Program-made: the position numbers and the translations under genes
NCBI GenBank assembly: GCA_000344275.1
Contig: AORU01000009.1
Span: 1 to 64,000 of the forward strand
Direction: 5' to 3'
Origin: Streptococcus oralis subsp. tigurinus AZ_3a
Lineage (GTDB): Bacteria > Bacillota > Bacilli > Lactobacillales > Streptococcaceae
DNA: 64,000 nucleotides
Shown: positions 6,699 through 16,378 of the stretch, one piece after another
Numbering within the stretch: position 1 is the first letter of the stretch
Layout: the number at the start of each line of letters is the position of its first letter
Notes under the pieces: model-generated
Databases searched by the model: none
Told to the model about the DNA's origin: nothing
Seen by the model: only the letters and a program-made list of their open reading frames with translations

Positions 6699-9600
6699 AT
6701 GCAAACAAAAACAAAGAAGCTCATTGTGAGTTTGTCTTCACTTGTTTTATCAGGATTTTTATTAAACCATTATTTGACAGTTGGAGCGGAAGAAACGACT
6801 ACGAATACCATTCAGCAAAGTCAGAAGGAAGTTCAGTATCAGCAAAGGGATGCCAAGAATTTAGTTGAAAATGGTGATTTTAGTCAGACGGAGAACGGAA
6901 GCAGTCCTTGGACAGGAAGCAAAGCCCAGGGGTGGTCAGCTTGGGTAGACCAGAAGAATAGTTCTTCAGGTGTCTCAACTCGAGTCATTGAAGCCAAGGA
7001 TGGGGCTGTCACTATCTCAAGTTCTGAGAAACTAAGGGCAGTGGTTCACCGTATGGTCCCTATTGAAGCTAAGAGAAAGTATAAACTGCGTTTCAAGATT
7101 AAAACAGATAATAAAGTCGGGATTGCCAAGGTTCGCATCATTGAGGAAAGTGGTAAGGACAAGCAATTGTGGAATTCTGCAACGACGTTAGGAACAAAGG
7201 ACTGGCAGACCATTGAAGCAGACTATAGCCCGACTTTAGATGTTGATAAAATCAAGCTGGAGTTATTCTATGAAACAGGAACTGGGACTGTTTCCTTTAA
7301 GGATATTGAGCTGGTAGAGGTAGCGGACCAGCCTTCTGAGGATTCTCAAATAGATAAACAGCTTGAGGAAAAGATTGATTTACCAATTGGGAAAAAACAT
7401 GTTTTTTCTCTTGCGGACTATACTTATAAGGTAGAAAATCCTGACTTTGCTTCAGTCAAAAATGGAATTTTAGAACCTCTTAAGGAAGGGACAACCAATG
7501 TCATTGTCAGTAAAGATGGCAAGGAAGTGAAAAAGATTCCTTTGAAGATTCTAGCCTCTGTTAAGGATGTATACACAGACCGTTTGGATGACTGGAATGG
7601 CATCATCGCTGGGAATCAATACTATGATTCTAAAAATGAACAGATGGCCAAGTTAAACCAGGAACTGGAAGGAAAGGTGGCTGATAGCCTATCCAGTATT
7701 TCAAGTCAAGCGGACCGCACCTATTTGTGGGAGAAGTTTTCAAATTATAAAACGTCTGCGAATCTAACTGCCTCTTATCGGAAATTGGAGGAGATGGCCA
7801 AGCAAGTGACCAATCCTTCTTCTCGTTATTATCAAGATGAAACCGTCATTCGAACAGTTAGGGATTCCATGGAATGGATGCATAAACATATCTACAATAG
7901 TGAAAAAAGCATTGTTGGGAACTGGTGGGATTATGAAATCGGTACACCTCGTGCCATCAACAATACCTTGTCTCTGATGAAAGAATACTTCTCAGATGAG
8001 GAAATAAAAAAATATACAGATGTGATTGAAAAATTTGTTCCAGATCCCGAACATTTCCGAAAGACGACTGATAACCCATTTAAGGCTCTAGGTGGAAACT
8101 TAGTTGATATGGGAAGGGTAAAAGTGATAGCTGGTTTACTGCGTAAGGATGATCAAGAAATTTCTTCGACCATTCGTTCAATTGGGCAAGTGTTCAAGTT
8201 GGTAGACCAAGGCGAAGGTTTTTATCAGGATGGATCTTATATCGACCATACCAATGTTGCCTATACGGGTGCTTATGGAAATGTCTTGATTGATGGCCTG
8301 TCTCAACTGTTGCCAGTCATTCAAAAGACCAAGAGCCCAATCGATAAAGATAAAATGCAAACCATGTACCACTGGATTGATAAATCGTTTGCTCCTTTGT
8401 TAGTGAACGGAGAGCTGATGGATATGAGTCGAGGACGCTCTATCAGTCGTGCAAATAGCGAGGGGCACGTGGCCGCAGTAGAAGTACTAAGAGGGATTCA
8501 CCGGATAGCGGATATGTCTGAAGGAGAAACCAAACAACGGTTGCAGAGTCTTGTGAAGACCATTGTTCAATCGGATAGTTATTATGATGTCTTTAAGAAT
8601 TTGAAGACTTATAAGGATATCAGTTTGATGCAATCCTTGTTAAGCGATGCTGGAGTCGCAAGTACTCCAAGAACCAGTTACCTATCTGCCTTTAATAAGA
8701 TGGATAAAACAGCCATGTACAATGCAGAGAAAGGGTTTGGATTTGGCTTGTCACTCTTTTCCAGTCGTACCTTGAATTACGAACATATGAACAAGGAAAA
8801 CAAACGTGGTTGGTATACGAGTGATGGGATGTTTTATCTCTATAATGGTGATTTGAGTCACTATAGCGATGGCTACTGGCCAACAGTTAATCCCTATAAG
8901 ATGCCTGGTACGACAGAGACGGACGCTAAGAGATCGGATAGCGATACAGGTAAAGTTCTACCGTCTGCTTTCGTTGGAACGAGCAAACTAGATGAGACCA
9001 ATGCGACAGCAACCATGGATTTCACCAACTGGAATCAAACATTGACTGCTCATAAGAGCTGGTTTATGCTGAAGGATAAGATTGCCTTTTTAGGAAGCAA
9101 TATCCAGAACACTTCAACAGATACTGCTGCAACTACAATTGACCAGAGAAAACTGGAATCAAGTAATCCATATAAAGTCTATGTCAATGATAAAGAAGTC
9201 TCCCTTACAGAACAAGAAAAGGATTATCCTGAAACCCAAAGTGCCTTTTTAGAATCGTCCGATTCGAAAAAGAATATTGGTTACTTTTTCTTTAAGAAGA
9301 GTTCAATCAGTATGAGTAAGGCTTTGCAAAAGGGAGCCTGGAAGGATATCAATGAAGGACAGTCAGACAAGGAAGTTGAAAACGAATTTCTTACGATTAG
9401 TCAGGCTCATAAGCAAAATGGAGATTCTTATGGCTATATGCTCATCCCTAACGTGGATCGTGCCACCTTCAATCAAATGGTAAAAGAGTTAGAAAGTAGC
9501 CTCATCGAAAATAACGAAACCCTTCAGTCTGTTTATGATGCCAAACAAGGAGTTTGGGGCATTGTGAAGTATGATGATTCTGTCTCTACTATTTCCAACC

Positions 9601-9902
9601 AATTCCAAGTCTTGAAACGTGGAGTCTATACCATTCGAAAAGAAGGGGATGACTATAAGGTTGCCTACTATAATCCTGAAACTCAGGAATCGGCTCCAGA
9701 TCAGGAAGTTTTTAAAAAGTTAGAACAAGCAGCTCAAACACAAACTCAGGATTCAAAAGAAAAGGAAAAATCTGAAGAAGAAAAGAACCATTCGGATCAA
9801 AAGAATCTCCCTCAGACAGGAGAAGGTCAGTCAATCTTGTCAAGTCTAGGGCTCTTGCTACTTGGGGCGGTTTATCTGTTCCGTAGAGGAAAGAACAACT
9901 AA
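6699..9902 (+). CDS. hysA: Hyaluronate lyase, wall-anchored (polysaccharide lyase family 8)
   Basis: The 1067-residue enzyme cleaves hyaluronan by beta-elimination to the unsaturated disaccharide, which the PTS encoded nearby imports. The start ATG at 6699 ([14 protein letters not shown]) has GGAG 7 bases before it and gives the length of the pneumococcal enzyme. Order: signal peptide to about residue 35, carbohydrate-binding jelly roll (about 55-210), alpha/alpha toroid with the aromatic patch GNWWDYEIG, catalytic Asn467, His517 and Tyr526 (in [19 protein letters not shown]; these equal N349, H399, Y408 of the pneumococcal crystal numbering), PL8 beta domains, then LPQTG, hydrophobic segment and RRGKNN. 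Unlike the other anchored proteins here it has no YSIRK motif. Promoter with RegR and cre sites lies upstream. Confidence 0.97.
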   Translation: MQTKTKKLIVSLSSLVLSGFLLNHYLTVGAEETTTNTIQQSQKEVQYQQRDAKNLVENGDFSQTENGSSPWTGSKAQGWSAWVDQKNSSSGVSTRVIEAKDGAVTISSSEKLRAVVHRMVPIEAKRKYKLRFKIKTDNKVGIAKVRIIEESGKDKQLWNSATTLGTKDWQTIEADYSPTLDVDKIKLELFYETGTGTVSFKDIELVEVADQPSEDSQIDKQLEEKIDLPIGKKHVFSLADYTYKVENPDFASVKNGILEPLKEGTTNVIVSKDGKEVKKIPLKILASVKDVYTDRLDDWNGIIAGNQYYDSKNEQMAKLNQELEGKVADSLSSISSQADRTYLWEKFSNYKTSANLTASYRKLEEMAKQVTNPSSRYYQDETVIRTVRDSMEWMHKHIYNSEKSIVGNWWDYEIGTPRAINNTLSLMKEYFSDEEIKKYTDVIEKFVPDPEHFRKTTDNPFKALGGNLVDMGRVKVIAGLLRKDDQEISSTIRSIGQVFKLVDQGEGFYQDGSYIDHTNVAYTGAYGNVLIDGLSQLLPVIQKTKSPIDKDKMQTMYHWIDKSFAPLLVNGELMDMSRGRSISRANSEGHVAAVEVLRGIHRIADMSEGETKQRLQSLVKTIVQSDSYYDVFKNLKTYKDISLMQSLLSDAGVASTPRTSYLSAFNKMDKTAMYNAEKGFGFGLSLFSSRTLNYEHMNKENKRGWYTSDGMFYLYNGDLSHYSDGYWPTVNPYKMPGTTETDAKRSDSDTGKVLPSAFVGTSKLDETNATATMDFTNWNQTLTAHKSWFMLKDKIAFLGSNIQNTSTDTAATTIDQRKLESSNPYKVYVNDKEVSLTEQEKDYPETQSAFLESSDSKKNIGYFFFKKSSISMSKALQKGAWKDINEGQSDKEVENEFLTISQAHKQNGDSYGYMLIPNVDRATFNQMVKELESSLIENNETLQSVYDAKQGVWGIVKYDDSVSTISNQFQVLKRGVYTIRKEGDDYKVAYYNPETQESAPDQEVFKKLEQAAQTQTQDSKEKEKSEEEKNHSDQKNLPQTGEGQSILSSLGLLLLGAVYLFRRGKNN

Positions 9903-9950
9903 TTTGTTCATCATCTAGACGAATCACATGAAACTGTGGAAAATAGAAAA

Positions 9951-10018
9951 AATCCGAAGAAGGCCAAACATCTTCGGATTCTTCTTTTAAAAAAGGATAA
10001 GTTAACACTTATCCTTTT
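9951..10018. terminator. Two hairpins between convergent hysA and kdgA
   Basis: First: ATCCGAAGA...TCTTCGGAT (9951-9980) followed by TTCTTTT. Second: AAAAGGATAAGT-TAAC-ACTTATCCTTTT (9991-10018), flanked by A and T runs and so able to stop transcription in both directions. Confidence 0.85.
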
Positions 10019-10028
10019 TTACTTCATT

Positions 10029-10658
10029 TTATCTGAGTGTAACATACTGTTGGGCAATCTCGCTGATGCGGTCAAAGTCGCCTTGGGAAGCGAGTTTATT
10101 GAGTTCGCCACCAATTCCAACGGCGTCTGCACCAGCAGCGAACCATTGAGGGATATTGTTTAGGCCGACTCCTCCGGTTACCATTACGGAAACTTGTGGG
10201 ATCGGTGCCTTGACTGCAGAGATATATGCTGGACTGAGAGCACTACCTGGGAAGAGTTTGATGATTTCACTACCGGCTTCAAGTGCAGTCGTTATCTCTG
10301 TGAGGGTAATACAGCCTGGAATGTACGGTGTGCTGTAGAGATTGCACATTTTTGCAGTTTCAGCATGGAAAGATGGAGAAACAACGTAATTTGCTCCGGC
10401 TAGAATGGCATCTCTAGCGGTTACGGCATCAAGTACAGTACCCGCACCGATACAAACACTCTGATCGTCCTGATACAAGTCTACAAGTTCCTTGATGATT
10501 TGCCCTGCATACTGATTGGTATAGGCGATTTCAATTGCCTTGATACCGCCCTTGATACAAGCAATCGAAGCTTGCAGTCCTTCTTCCTTTGTATTTCCTC
10601 GAATGACAGCGACAATTTTTTGTTTTTTTAGTTCAATAATCGTATCTGATTTGGTCAT
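10029..10658 (-). CDS. kdgA: 2-keto-3-deoxy-6-phosphogluconate (KDPG) aldolase
   Basis: The 209-residue class I aldolase splits KDPG to pyruvate and glyceraldehyde-3-phosphate, the last step of uronate breakdown. Visible are the KDPG/KHG signatures VAVIRGN, IEIAYTN (the Glu), GAGTVLD, and the Schiff-base Lys in EIIKLFPGS, then the phosphate-binding VTGGVGLNN. It is the last gene of the minus-strand operon dhuD-dhuI-kdgK-kdgA, 9 bases after kdgK. Confidence 0.95.
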   Translation of the reverse strand: MTKSDTIIELKKQKIVAVIRGNTKEEGLQASIACIKGGIKAIEIAYTNQYAGQIIKELVDLYQDDQSVCIGAGTVLDAVTARDAILAGANYVVSPSFHAETAKMCNLYSTPYIPGCITLTEITTALEAGSEIIKLFPGSALSPAYISAVKAPIPQVSVMVTGGVGLNNIPQWFAAGADAVGIGGELNKLASQGDFDRISEIAQQYVTLR

Positions 10659-10667
10659 GTAATTCTC

Positions 10668-11669
10668 CTAACGAATGATATCTTGTGCATTTGCCAGTAA
10701 TTTTTCAATACTAGTTGCGGAAGTGGAGAGATGGTCTCCTGGAAGAGTACATTTGAGAGTTGCGCTTGCAACTGCAAAGTCAATGCTAGTTTTTAGGGAG
10801 GAATGATGGAGTAGTTGGTAAAGGGCACCAGAGATAAAGGCATCCCCACTACCAACTCGTTGATAGACTGCAGTTTTTAGTTGGACAGACTCTTCAAATC
10901 GTTCTCCCAGAGCATAGGCTTGATAGACATTTTTGTCTTGCTCATCACTAGAGCGGAGGGTATGGAAAATGGCCTTGAAACCATAGGTTTCTTTTAAAAG
11001 TCGCATGCGATTTTCCACCTCTTTTAGGCTGGCACTGTCTCTTGGAAACATCTCTAGATTTTGGTCATCAATCATGAGAGGATCAATACCAAAGCAATAA
11101 TCAGCGAAACGAGCAAACTTAGAAAATTCATACTTAGCTTCTAGGACTGAAATCATCTTTGTTCTCAGATTGAGATCCATTGAAATGATAATCTCTCGGC
11201 GCTTGGCTTCTTCCAAGAGTAGGAGAAGGAGCGTACGGACCTCTTGACCGATAGCTACGGTGATTCCACTGAAATGAAAATGGCTAATCCCCTGAAAGAG
11301 AGAATCCATATCTAGCATGTTTGGCCGAATCTGGCTGATACTCGTATGTTTGCGGTCGTAGAAAACTTCACTTTGACGACAACCAAAGCCGTTCTCTAAA
11401 TAGTAGAGACCGATTCGATCGCCAAGCCGACAGATTGAACTGGTATCGATTTGGTGCTGTTTCAAGAATGTGATAAAACGATCTCCAATCTCGTTGGCAG
11501 GGAGTGCGGTAAAGACTTTCGTTGAGATTCCCAGAGCTTGCAAATTACAAGCGATATTAATTTCTGATCCGCCAAAATAAGTCGAACTGGCAACATGATC
11601 GCCGATACTGGTGGCATCTAATGGTGAGATTCGAATTAATGGTTCGCCAAACAGTAATATTTTCGTCAT
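10668..11669 (-). CDS. kdgK: 2-keto-3-deoxygluconate kinase (PfkB family)
   Basis: The 333-residue PfkB sugar kinase phosphorylates 2-keto-3-deoxygluconate to KDPG for the aldolase next to it. N-terminal FGEPLIRISP and FGGSEINIACNLQALG are the substrate-binding signature; RVGSGDAFISGALY holds the catalytic Asp near the C-terminus. Assignment to KDG rather than fructose or ribose rests mainly on its place between dhuI and kdgA. Confidence 0.9.
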   Translation of the reverse strand: MTKILLFGEPLIRISPLDATSIGDHVASSTYFGGSEINIACNLQALGISTKVFTALPANEIGDRFITFLKQHQIDTSSICRLGDRIGLYYLENGFGCRQSEVFYDRKHTSISQIRPNMLDMDSLFQGISHFHFSGITVAIGQEVRTLLLLLLEEAKRREIIISMDLNLRTKMISVLEAKYEFSKFARFADYCFGIDPLMIDDQNLEMFPRDSASLKEVENRMRLLKETYGFKAIFHTLRSSDEQDKNVYQAYALGERFEESVQLKTAVYQRVGSGDAFISGALYQLLHHSSLKTSIDFAVASATLKCTLPGDHLSTSATSIEKLLANAQDIIR

Positions 11670-11699
11670 CCATTAGTTCCTTTCTGGTTTAGAATAGCT

Positions 11700-12341
11700 T
11701 TACTTGGCTAATATTTCTTTCAAATAAGCAGCGACTTCATCATCTTGGCAGTTTTCAAAGAAGTATTTTTGGAAGTATTTACCAGAGATGGTGTCTTTGA
11801 GGAAGTCTTGGTCGATTGCTTTAAGGATGGTCATCAAATCATTGTGGGTGATTTGTTTCACCTCGTTTAAGATACGAGCGTTGCGTTGTTCAGGGATTAC
11901 ACGTTCTCTTGGGTAGCCACCGCCCATTTCTTCAGCAAATAAGCGTTCAAACATCAATTTGAGGGTCAGTTCTGCCCCCCAACCAAATCCTTTGGCATAA
12001 GGAATAGACAAGGCGTTACCACCATTGATTTGAGAATAAAGGTAAGCGTCAGTTGGGTCCACTGCTAGACCACAGACAACACCAGGGAAACTGTTCAAAG
12101 CAAGCATAGCCCCTACACCTGTACCACAGCCGGTAACAACAAAGTCGACTGCTTTTGTATTTAAAAGAATGGCAGCCATTAGGCCGTTTTGTACGTATGT
12201 TAATGGATTTTCACCTTCTTCTCCACGCATACCATAGTTAAATAATTGGTAGCCTTTTTTATCTGTTGCTTCTTTCAGACTATCGTAAATAATGTGATTC
12301 TTGCTAGCTTGACTATTTTCATTGATTAATGCGATTTTCAT
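11700..12341 (-). CDS. dhuI: RpiB/LacA/LacB-family isomerase, probably DKI isomerase DhuI
   Basis: This 213-residue protein begins MKIALINENSQASKNHIIYDSL and has the RpiB/LacAB core (VDFVVTGCGTGVGAMLALN, PYAKGFGWGAELTLKLMFERL). Members next to hyaluronan-degradation genes in streptococci isomerise 4-deoxy-L-threo-5-hexosulose-uronate, doing the job of the unrelated KduI. The extended C-terminus (about 60 residues beyond ribose-5-phosphate isomerase B) fits that subgroup. It follows dhuD by 18 bases. Confidence 0.82.
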   Translation of the reverse strand: MKIALINENSQASKNHIIYDSLKEATDKKGYQLFNYGMRGEEGENPLTYVQNGLMAAILLNTKAVDFVVTGCGTGVGAMLALNSFPGVVCGLAVDPTDAYLYSQINGGNALSIPYAKGFGWGAELTLKLMFERLFAEEMGGGYPRERVIPEQRNARILNEVKQITHNDLMTILKAIDQDFLKDTISGKYFQKYFFENCQDDEVAAYLKEILAK

Positions 12342-12359
12342 AAGATCTTCTTTCTATTT

Positions 12360-13175
12360 TTACTCAGGTTGTTTTCCGATGTAGGCTAAGATACCGCCAT
12401 CTACATATAGGATGTGGCCATTGACAAAATTGCTGGCATCACTAGCGAGAAAGACAGCAGGGCCCATCAAATCTTCAGGATTTCCCCAACGTGCAGCAGG
12501 TGTTTTTGCAATGATGAACTGGTCAAATGGGTGGCGAGAACCATCTTCTTGCAACTCACGAAGAGGTGCTGTTTGAGGAGTGGCAATATAACCTGGTCCA
12601 ATTCCGTTACATTGGATATTGGCTCCACCGTATTCAGACGCAATGTTGCGGGTCAACATTTTTAAGCCCCCTTTAGCGGCAGCATAAGCGCTAACTGTTT
12701 CACGTCCCAGTTCGCTCATCATCGAACAAATATTGATAATCTTTCCATGCCCTTTCTTTATCATAGAAGGAATAACTGCTTTTGAAACGATAAATGGTGC
12801 GTTTAAGTCAATATCGATGACCTTACGGAAATCAGCGGCGCTCATTTCGCACATTGGAACTCGGCGGATAATACCAGCGTTATTAACGAGGATGTCAATG
12901 ACACCAACCTCTTGTTCGATTTGCTTGACCATGGCTTGGATACCGTTCTCGTCTGTCACGTCACAGACATATCCATGGGCTTCGATGCCAACTTCACGAT
13001 AAGCTTCAATCCCTTTATTGACCAGGTCTTGATTGATATCGTTAAAGACAATAGTAGCGCCGGCCTCAGCGTAGGATTTGGCAATAGCAAATCCAATTCC
13101 ATAAGAAGCGCCGGTGATGAGAGCGACTTTTCCTTTTAAAGAAAACTGCTCAATTGAGAATGATGTATTTGTCAT
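12360..13175 (-). CDS. dhuD: SDR dehydrogenase, probably 2-keto-3-deoxygluconate-forming DhuD
   Basis: The 271-residue classical short-chain dehydrogenase has the nucleotide-binding TGASYGIG, the NNAGI motif and the YAAAKGG active site (Tyr, Lys) after ICSMMS (Ser). Database names for close relatives are often gluconate 5-dehydrogenase; in this operon the expected reaction is reduction of 2,5-diketo-3-deoxygluconate to 2-keto-3-deoxygluconate. It is the first gene of the minus-strand operon and is driven by a promoter with a RegR-type operator in its spacer. Confidence 0.85.
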   Translation of the reverse strand: MTNTSFSIEQFSLKGKVALITGASYGIGFAIAKSYAEAGATIVFNDINQDLVNKGIEAYREVGIEAHGYVCDVTDENGIQAMVKQIEQEVGVIDILVNNAGIIRRVPMCEMSAADFRKVIDIDLNAPFIVSKAVIPSMIKKGHGKIINICSMMSELGRETVSAYAAAKGGLKMLTRNIASEYGGANIQCNGIGPGYIATPQTAPLRELQEDGSRHPFDQFIIAKTPAARWGNPEDLMGPAVFLASDASNFVNGHILYVDGGILAYIGKQPE

Positions 13176-13218
13176 TTGATACTTCCTTTCAAATTTGTTA
13201 AGACTTCTCTATAACCAA

Positions 13219-13247
13219 ATTATATTCTAGTAAACCGGTTTTGTCAA
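13219..13247 (-). promoter_or_regulatory. Promoter of dhuD operon with RegR-type operator in the spacer
   Basis: On the minus strand: TTGACA (13247-13242), 17-base spacer, TATAAT (13224-13219), both consensus. The operator core AAACCGGTTT (13232-13241) fills the spacer, so bound repressor would exclude RNA polymerase. Confidence 0.85.
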
Positions 13248-13338
13248 TAATTAAATATTTTTATTTCTAAAAATCTTTTTTTCCTAGAAAAACGGAAGAT
13301 TTTGAAATTTCTGTCTATTATAATGGTTGAATAAGCAA

Positions 13339-13352
13339 TGAAAGCGCTAATA
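13339..13352 (+). promoter_or_regulatory. Candidate CcpA (cre) site upstream of the PTS operon
   Basis: TGAAAGCGCTAATA matches 13 of 14 positions of TGNAANCGNWWNCA. It lies between the divergent operons, 18 bases before the PTS -35 box. Confidence 0.6.
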
Positions 13353-13369
13353 TTTTTTTAAAAAAACTA

Positions 13370-13423
13370 TTGACAAGATAAAAATAAAGGGTTACAATGG
13401 GAAATGTAAAGTAAACCGGTAAA
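13370..13423 (+). promoter_or_regulatory. Promoter and RegR-type operator of the PTS-ugl operon
   Basis: TTGACA (13370-13375), 17-base spacer, TACAAT (13393-13398); the operator TAAACCGGTAAA (13412-13423) follows at about +8. It keeps the ACCGGT core but is less symmetrical than the other two, which may mean weaker binding. Confidence 0.8.
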
Positions 13424-13445
13424 CTCAAACAAGAAAGGAGAAAAG

Positions 13446-13880
13446 ATGAAAATTGTACTTGTAGGGCATGGACATTTTGCCACAGGGATTTATAGTTCTT
13501 TACAATTGATTGCAGGCAATCAAGAAAATGTGGAGGCGATTGACTTTGTGGAAGGAATGTCAGCAGATGAACTCAAGCAAAAAATCTTACTTGCAATTTC
13601 AAATGAAGAAGAAGTTTTAATTCTAAGTGACCTCTTGGGAGGATCGCCATTCAAGGTTTCTTCTACTATAATGGGAGAAAATCCAGCCAAAACAATGAAT
13701 GTTCTCTCGGGTTTGAACTTAGCCATGTTAATGGAAGCAGTCTTTGCTAGAATGGCTCATAGCTTTGATGAGGTTGTTAATAAATCAGTAGCGGCGGCCC
13801 AGGGCGGAGTCGTAAATGGTAAAGAATTGTTTTCAACGGATGCAGAGGCAGAGGAAGAAGATTTCGAATCGGGTATTTAA
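13446..13880 (+). CDS. PTS mannose-family EIIA component
   Basis: The 144-residue cytoplasmic EIIA begins MKIVLVGHGHFATG; the family's phosphorylated histidine lies in this motif (His8 by alignment with mannose EIIA). DLLGGSPF and the Met-rich NVLSGLNLAMLMEA helix are typical. It takes phosphate from HPr and passes it to the EIIB encoded after ugl. First gene of the operon, with GAAAGGAG before it. In pneumococcus this PTS takes up hyaluronan disaccharide. Confidence 0.92.
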   Translation: MKIVLVGHGHFATGIYSSLQLIAGNQENVEAIDFVEGMSADELKQKILLAISNEEEVLILSDLLGGSPFKVSSTIMGENPAKTMNVLSGLNLAMLMEAVFARMAHSFDEVVNKSVAAAQGGVVNGKELFSTDAEAEEEDFESGI

Positions 13881-13891
13881 AGGGTAAAAGA

Positions 13892-15082
13892 ATGATAAAA
13901 AAGGTTACGATTGAAGAAATAAAATCGCCTGAGCGCTTCTTAGAAGTACCACTTCTGACGAAAGAAGAAGTCGGCCAGGCAATTGATAAGGTTATTCGGC
14001 AGTTAAAACTCAACCTTGACTATTTCAAGGAAGATTTCCCGACGCCAGCTACCTTTAATAATGTCTATCCAATCATGGATAACACGGAATGGACCAATGG
14101 TTTCTGGACAGGAGAACTGTGGTTGGCTTATGAATACAGTCAACAGGATGCATTTAAAAACATCGCTCATAAAAATGTTCTTTCTTTCCTGGATCGTGTC
14201 AATAAGAGAGTAGAATTGGACCACCATGATCTCGGTTTCTTATACACACCGTCTTGTATGGCTGAATATAAGATAAATGGAGATGGAGAGGCCAGAGAGG
14301 CAGCCTTGAAAGCTGCAGATAAGTTGATTGAACGCTATCAAGAAAAAGGTGGCTTTATTCAAGCTTGGGGAGACTTGGGCAAGAAAGAGCATTACCGTTT
14401 GATTATCGACTGCTTGCTCAACATTCAACTCTTGTTCTTTGCTTATCAAGAAACAGGCAATCAAAAATACTACGATATTGCAGAAAGTCATTTCTATGCT
14501 TCAGCTAATAATGTAATTCGTGATGACGCTTCGTCCTTCCACACCTTCTATTTTGATCCTGAGACAGGTCAACCCCTTAAAGGTGTAACGAGACAAGGGT
14601 ATAGTGATGATTCATGCTGGGCACGTGGTCAATCATGGGGAGTCTATGGTATTCCTTTGACTTATCGTCACCTGAAAGACGAGTCCTGCTTTGACTTGTT
14701 TAAGGGTGTAACCAATTATTTCTTGAATCGTCTGCCAAAAGATCATGTTTCTTATTGGGATTTGATTTTTAATGATGGTAGTGATCAATCACGAGATTCT
14801 TCAGCAACAGCTATCGCCGTCTGTGGGATTCATGAAATGCTAAAACATCTCCCAGAGGTGGATGCTGACAAAGATATTTATAAACATGCTATGCATGCCA
14901 TGCTTCGTTCCTTGATCGAACATTATGCAAATGATCAATTTACCCCTGGTGGGACAAGTCTCCTCCACGGTGTGTACTCATGGCATTCAGGTAAAGGAGT
15001 GGATGAAGGCAATATCTGGGGTGACTACTATTACCTAGAAGCCCTTATCCGTTTCTACAAAGACTGGAACCTATATTGGTAG
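13892..15082 (+). CDS. ugl: Unsaturated glucuronyl hydrolase (GH88)
   Basis: The 396-residue cytoplasmic enzyme removes the unsaturated uronate from the imported disaccharide. GH88 features include NGFWTGELWLAY, DHHDLGFLYTPS with the first key Asp, and DDSCWARGQSWGVYG with the second. No signal peptide is present. It lies between the EIIA and EIIB genes, so substrate entry and cleavage are co-expressed. The freed unsaturated uronate rearranges to the substrate of DhuI. Confidence 0.95.
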   Translation: MIKKVTIEEIKSPERFLEVPLLTKEEVGQAIDKVIRQLKLNLDYFKEDFPTPATFNNVYPIMDNTEWTNGFWTGELWLAYEYSQQDAFKNIAHKNVLSFLDRVNKRVELDHHDLGFLYTPSCMAEYKINGDGEAREAALKAADKLIERYQEKGGFIQAWGDLGKKEHYRLIIDCLLNIQLLFFAYQETGNQKYYDIAESHFYASANNVIRDDASSFHTFYFDPETGQPLKGVTRQGYSDDSCWARGQSWGVYGIPLTYRHLKDESCFDLFKGVTNYFLNRLPKDHVSYWDLIFNDGSDQSRDSSATAIAVCGIHEMLKHLPEVDADKDIYKHAMHAMLRSLIEHYANDQFTPGGTSLLHGVYSWHSGKGVDEGNIWGDYYYLEALIRFYKDWNLYW

Positions 15083-15092
15083 GAGGAGAAAT

Positions 15093-15584
15093 ATGACAAC
15101 GCCAAATATTATTATGACCCGTATCGATGAACGGTTGATTCACGGGCAAGGACAACTTTGGGTAAAATACTTAGGTTGTAATACGGTCATTGTTGCCAAT
15201 GACGAAGTGAGCACGGACAAGATGCAACAAACTCTGATGAAAACAGTTGTGCCAGACTCAGTTGCTATGCGTTTCTTCCCTTTGCAAAAGGTGATTGATA
15301 TCATTCACAAGGCTAATCCTGCGCAAACAATCTTTATCGTTGTAAAGGATGTGAAGGACGCTTTAACCTTGGTAGAAGGTGGTGTCCCTATTAAAGAAAT
15401 CAATATTGGGAACATTCACAATGCCCCTGGTAAAGAGCAGGTTACACGCTCTATCTTCCTAGGTGAAGAGGACAAGATAGCTCTTAAGGAATTGAGTCAA
15501 ACGCATCAAGTAACATTTAATACGAAAACAACTCCAACAGGAAATGATGGAGCTGTTGAAGTCAATATTCTGGACTATATTTAA
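15093..15584 (+). CDS. PTS mannose-family EIIB component
   Basis: The 163-residue EIIB begins MTTPNIIMTRIDERLIHGQG; His17 in RLIHGQG is the phosphorylated residue. It transfers phosphate to the incoming sugar on the IIC-IID channel encoded next. GGAGGAG stands before the ATG. Confidence 0.94.
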   Translation: MTTPNIIMTRIDERLIHGQGQLWVKYLGCNTVIVANDEVSTDKMQQTLMKTVVPDSVAMRFFPLQKVIDIIHKANPAQTIFIVVKDVKDALTLVEGGVPIKEINIGNIHNAPGKEQVTRSIFLGEEDKIALKELSQTHQVTFNTKTTPTGNDGAVEVNILDYI

Positions 15585-15598
15585 AAGAGGAGATCGTT

Positions 15599-16378
15599 AT
15601 GTCGATTAATGTATTTCAAGCGATTTTAATTGGATTATGGACAGCTTTCTGTTTTAGTGGAATGCTGTTGGGAATTTACACCAATAGATGTATTGTTCTG
15701 TCATTTGGTGTCGGAATTATTCTAGGTGATTTGCCTACTGCTCTTGCAATGGGAGCTATTGGTGAATTGGCTTATATGGGATTCGGTGTTGGTGCTGGAG
15801 GTACTGTTCCACCAAACCCAATCGGACCTGGTATCTTTGGTACCTTGATGGCTATCACTAGTGCTGGTAAAGTCAGTCCAGAAGCGGCTCTTGCCCTCTC
15901 TACTCCGATTGCTGTGGCGATTCAATTCTTACAAACTTTCGCCTACACTGTACGTGCTGGGGCGCCTGAAACGGCGATGAAGCACTTGAAAAACCATAAT
16001 TTGAAGAAATTCAAGTTCACTCTAAATGCAACAATTGGGTTGTTTGCCTTTATTGGATTTACCTTAGGTTGCTTGGGTGCCCTTTCAATGGATACCTTGT
16101 TGAAACTCGTAGACTACATTCCACCAGTATTGCTTACAGGTTTGACAGTTGCTGGTAAAATGCTCCCAGCTATCGGTTTTGCGATGATCTTGTCAGTGAT
16201 GGCTAAGAAAGAGTTGATTCCGTTTGTCTTGTTGGGATATGTTTGTGCAGCTTATCTAAACATCCCAACAATTGGTATTGCAATTGTAGGTACTATCTTT
16301 GCTTTGATTGAATTTTATAACAAGCCAAAAACAGCGGATCATGTGGTAGAGGAGGAAGCACACGATGACTGGATCTAA
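15599..16378 (+). CDS. PTS mannose-family EIIC component
   Basis: The 259-residue membrane protein has the EIIC layout: the N-terminal VFQAILIGLWTAF segment, GELAYMGFGVGAGGTVPPNP loop, and several further hydrophobic helices. With EIID it forms the translocation path for the sugar. Its 3' end overlaps the EIID start by 14 bases, implying coupled translation. Confidence 0.94.
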   Translation: MSINVFQAILIGLWTAFCFSGMLLGIYTNRCIVLSFGVGIILGDLPTALAMGAIGELAYMGFGVGAGGTVPPNPIGPGIFGTLMAITSAGKVSPEAALALSTPIAVAIQFLQTFAYTVRAGAPETAMKHLKNHNLKKFKFTLNATIGLFAFIGFTLGCLGALSMDTLLKLVDYIPPVLLTGLTVAGKMLPAIGFAMILSVMAKKELIPFVLLGYVCAAYLNIPTIGIAIVGTIFALIEFYNKPKTADHVVEEEAHDDWI

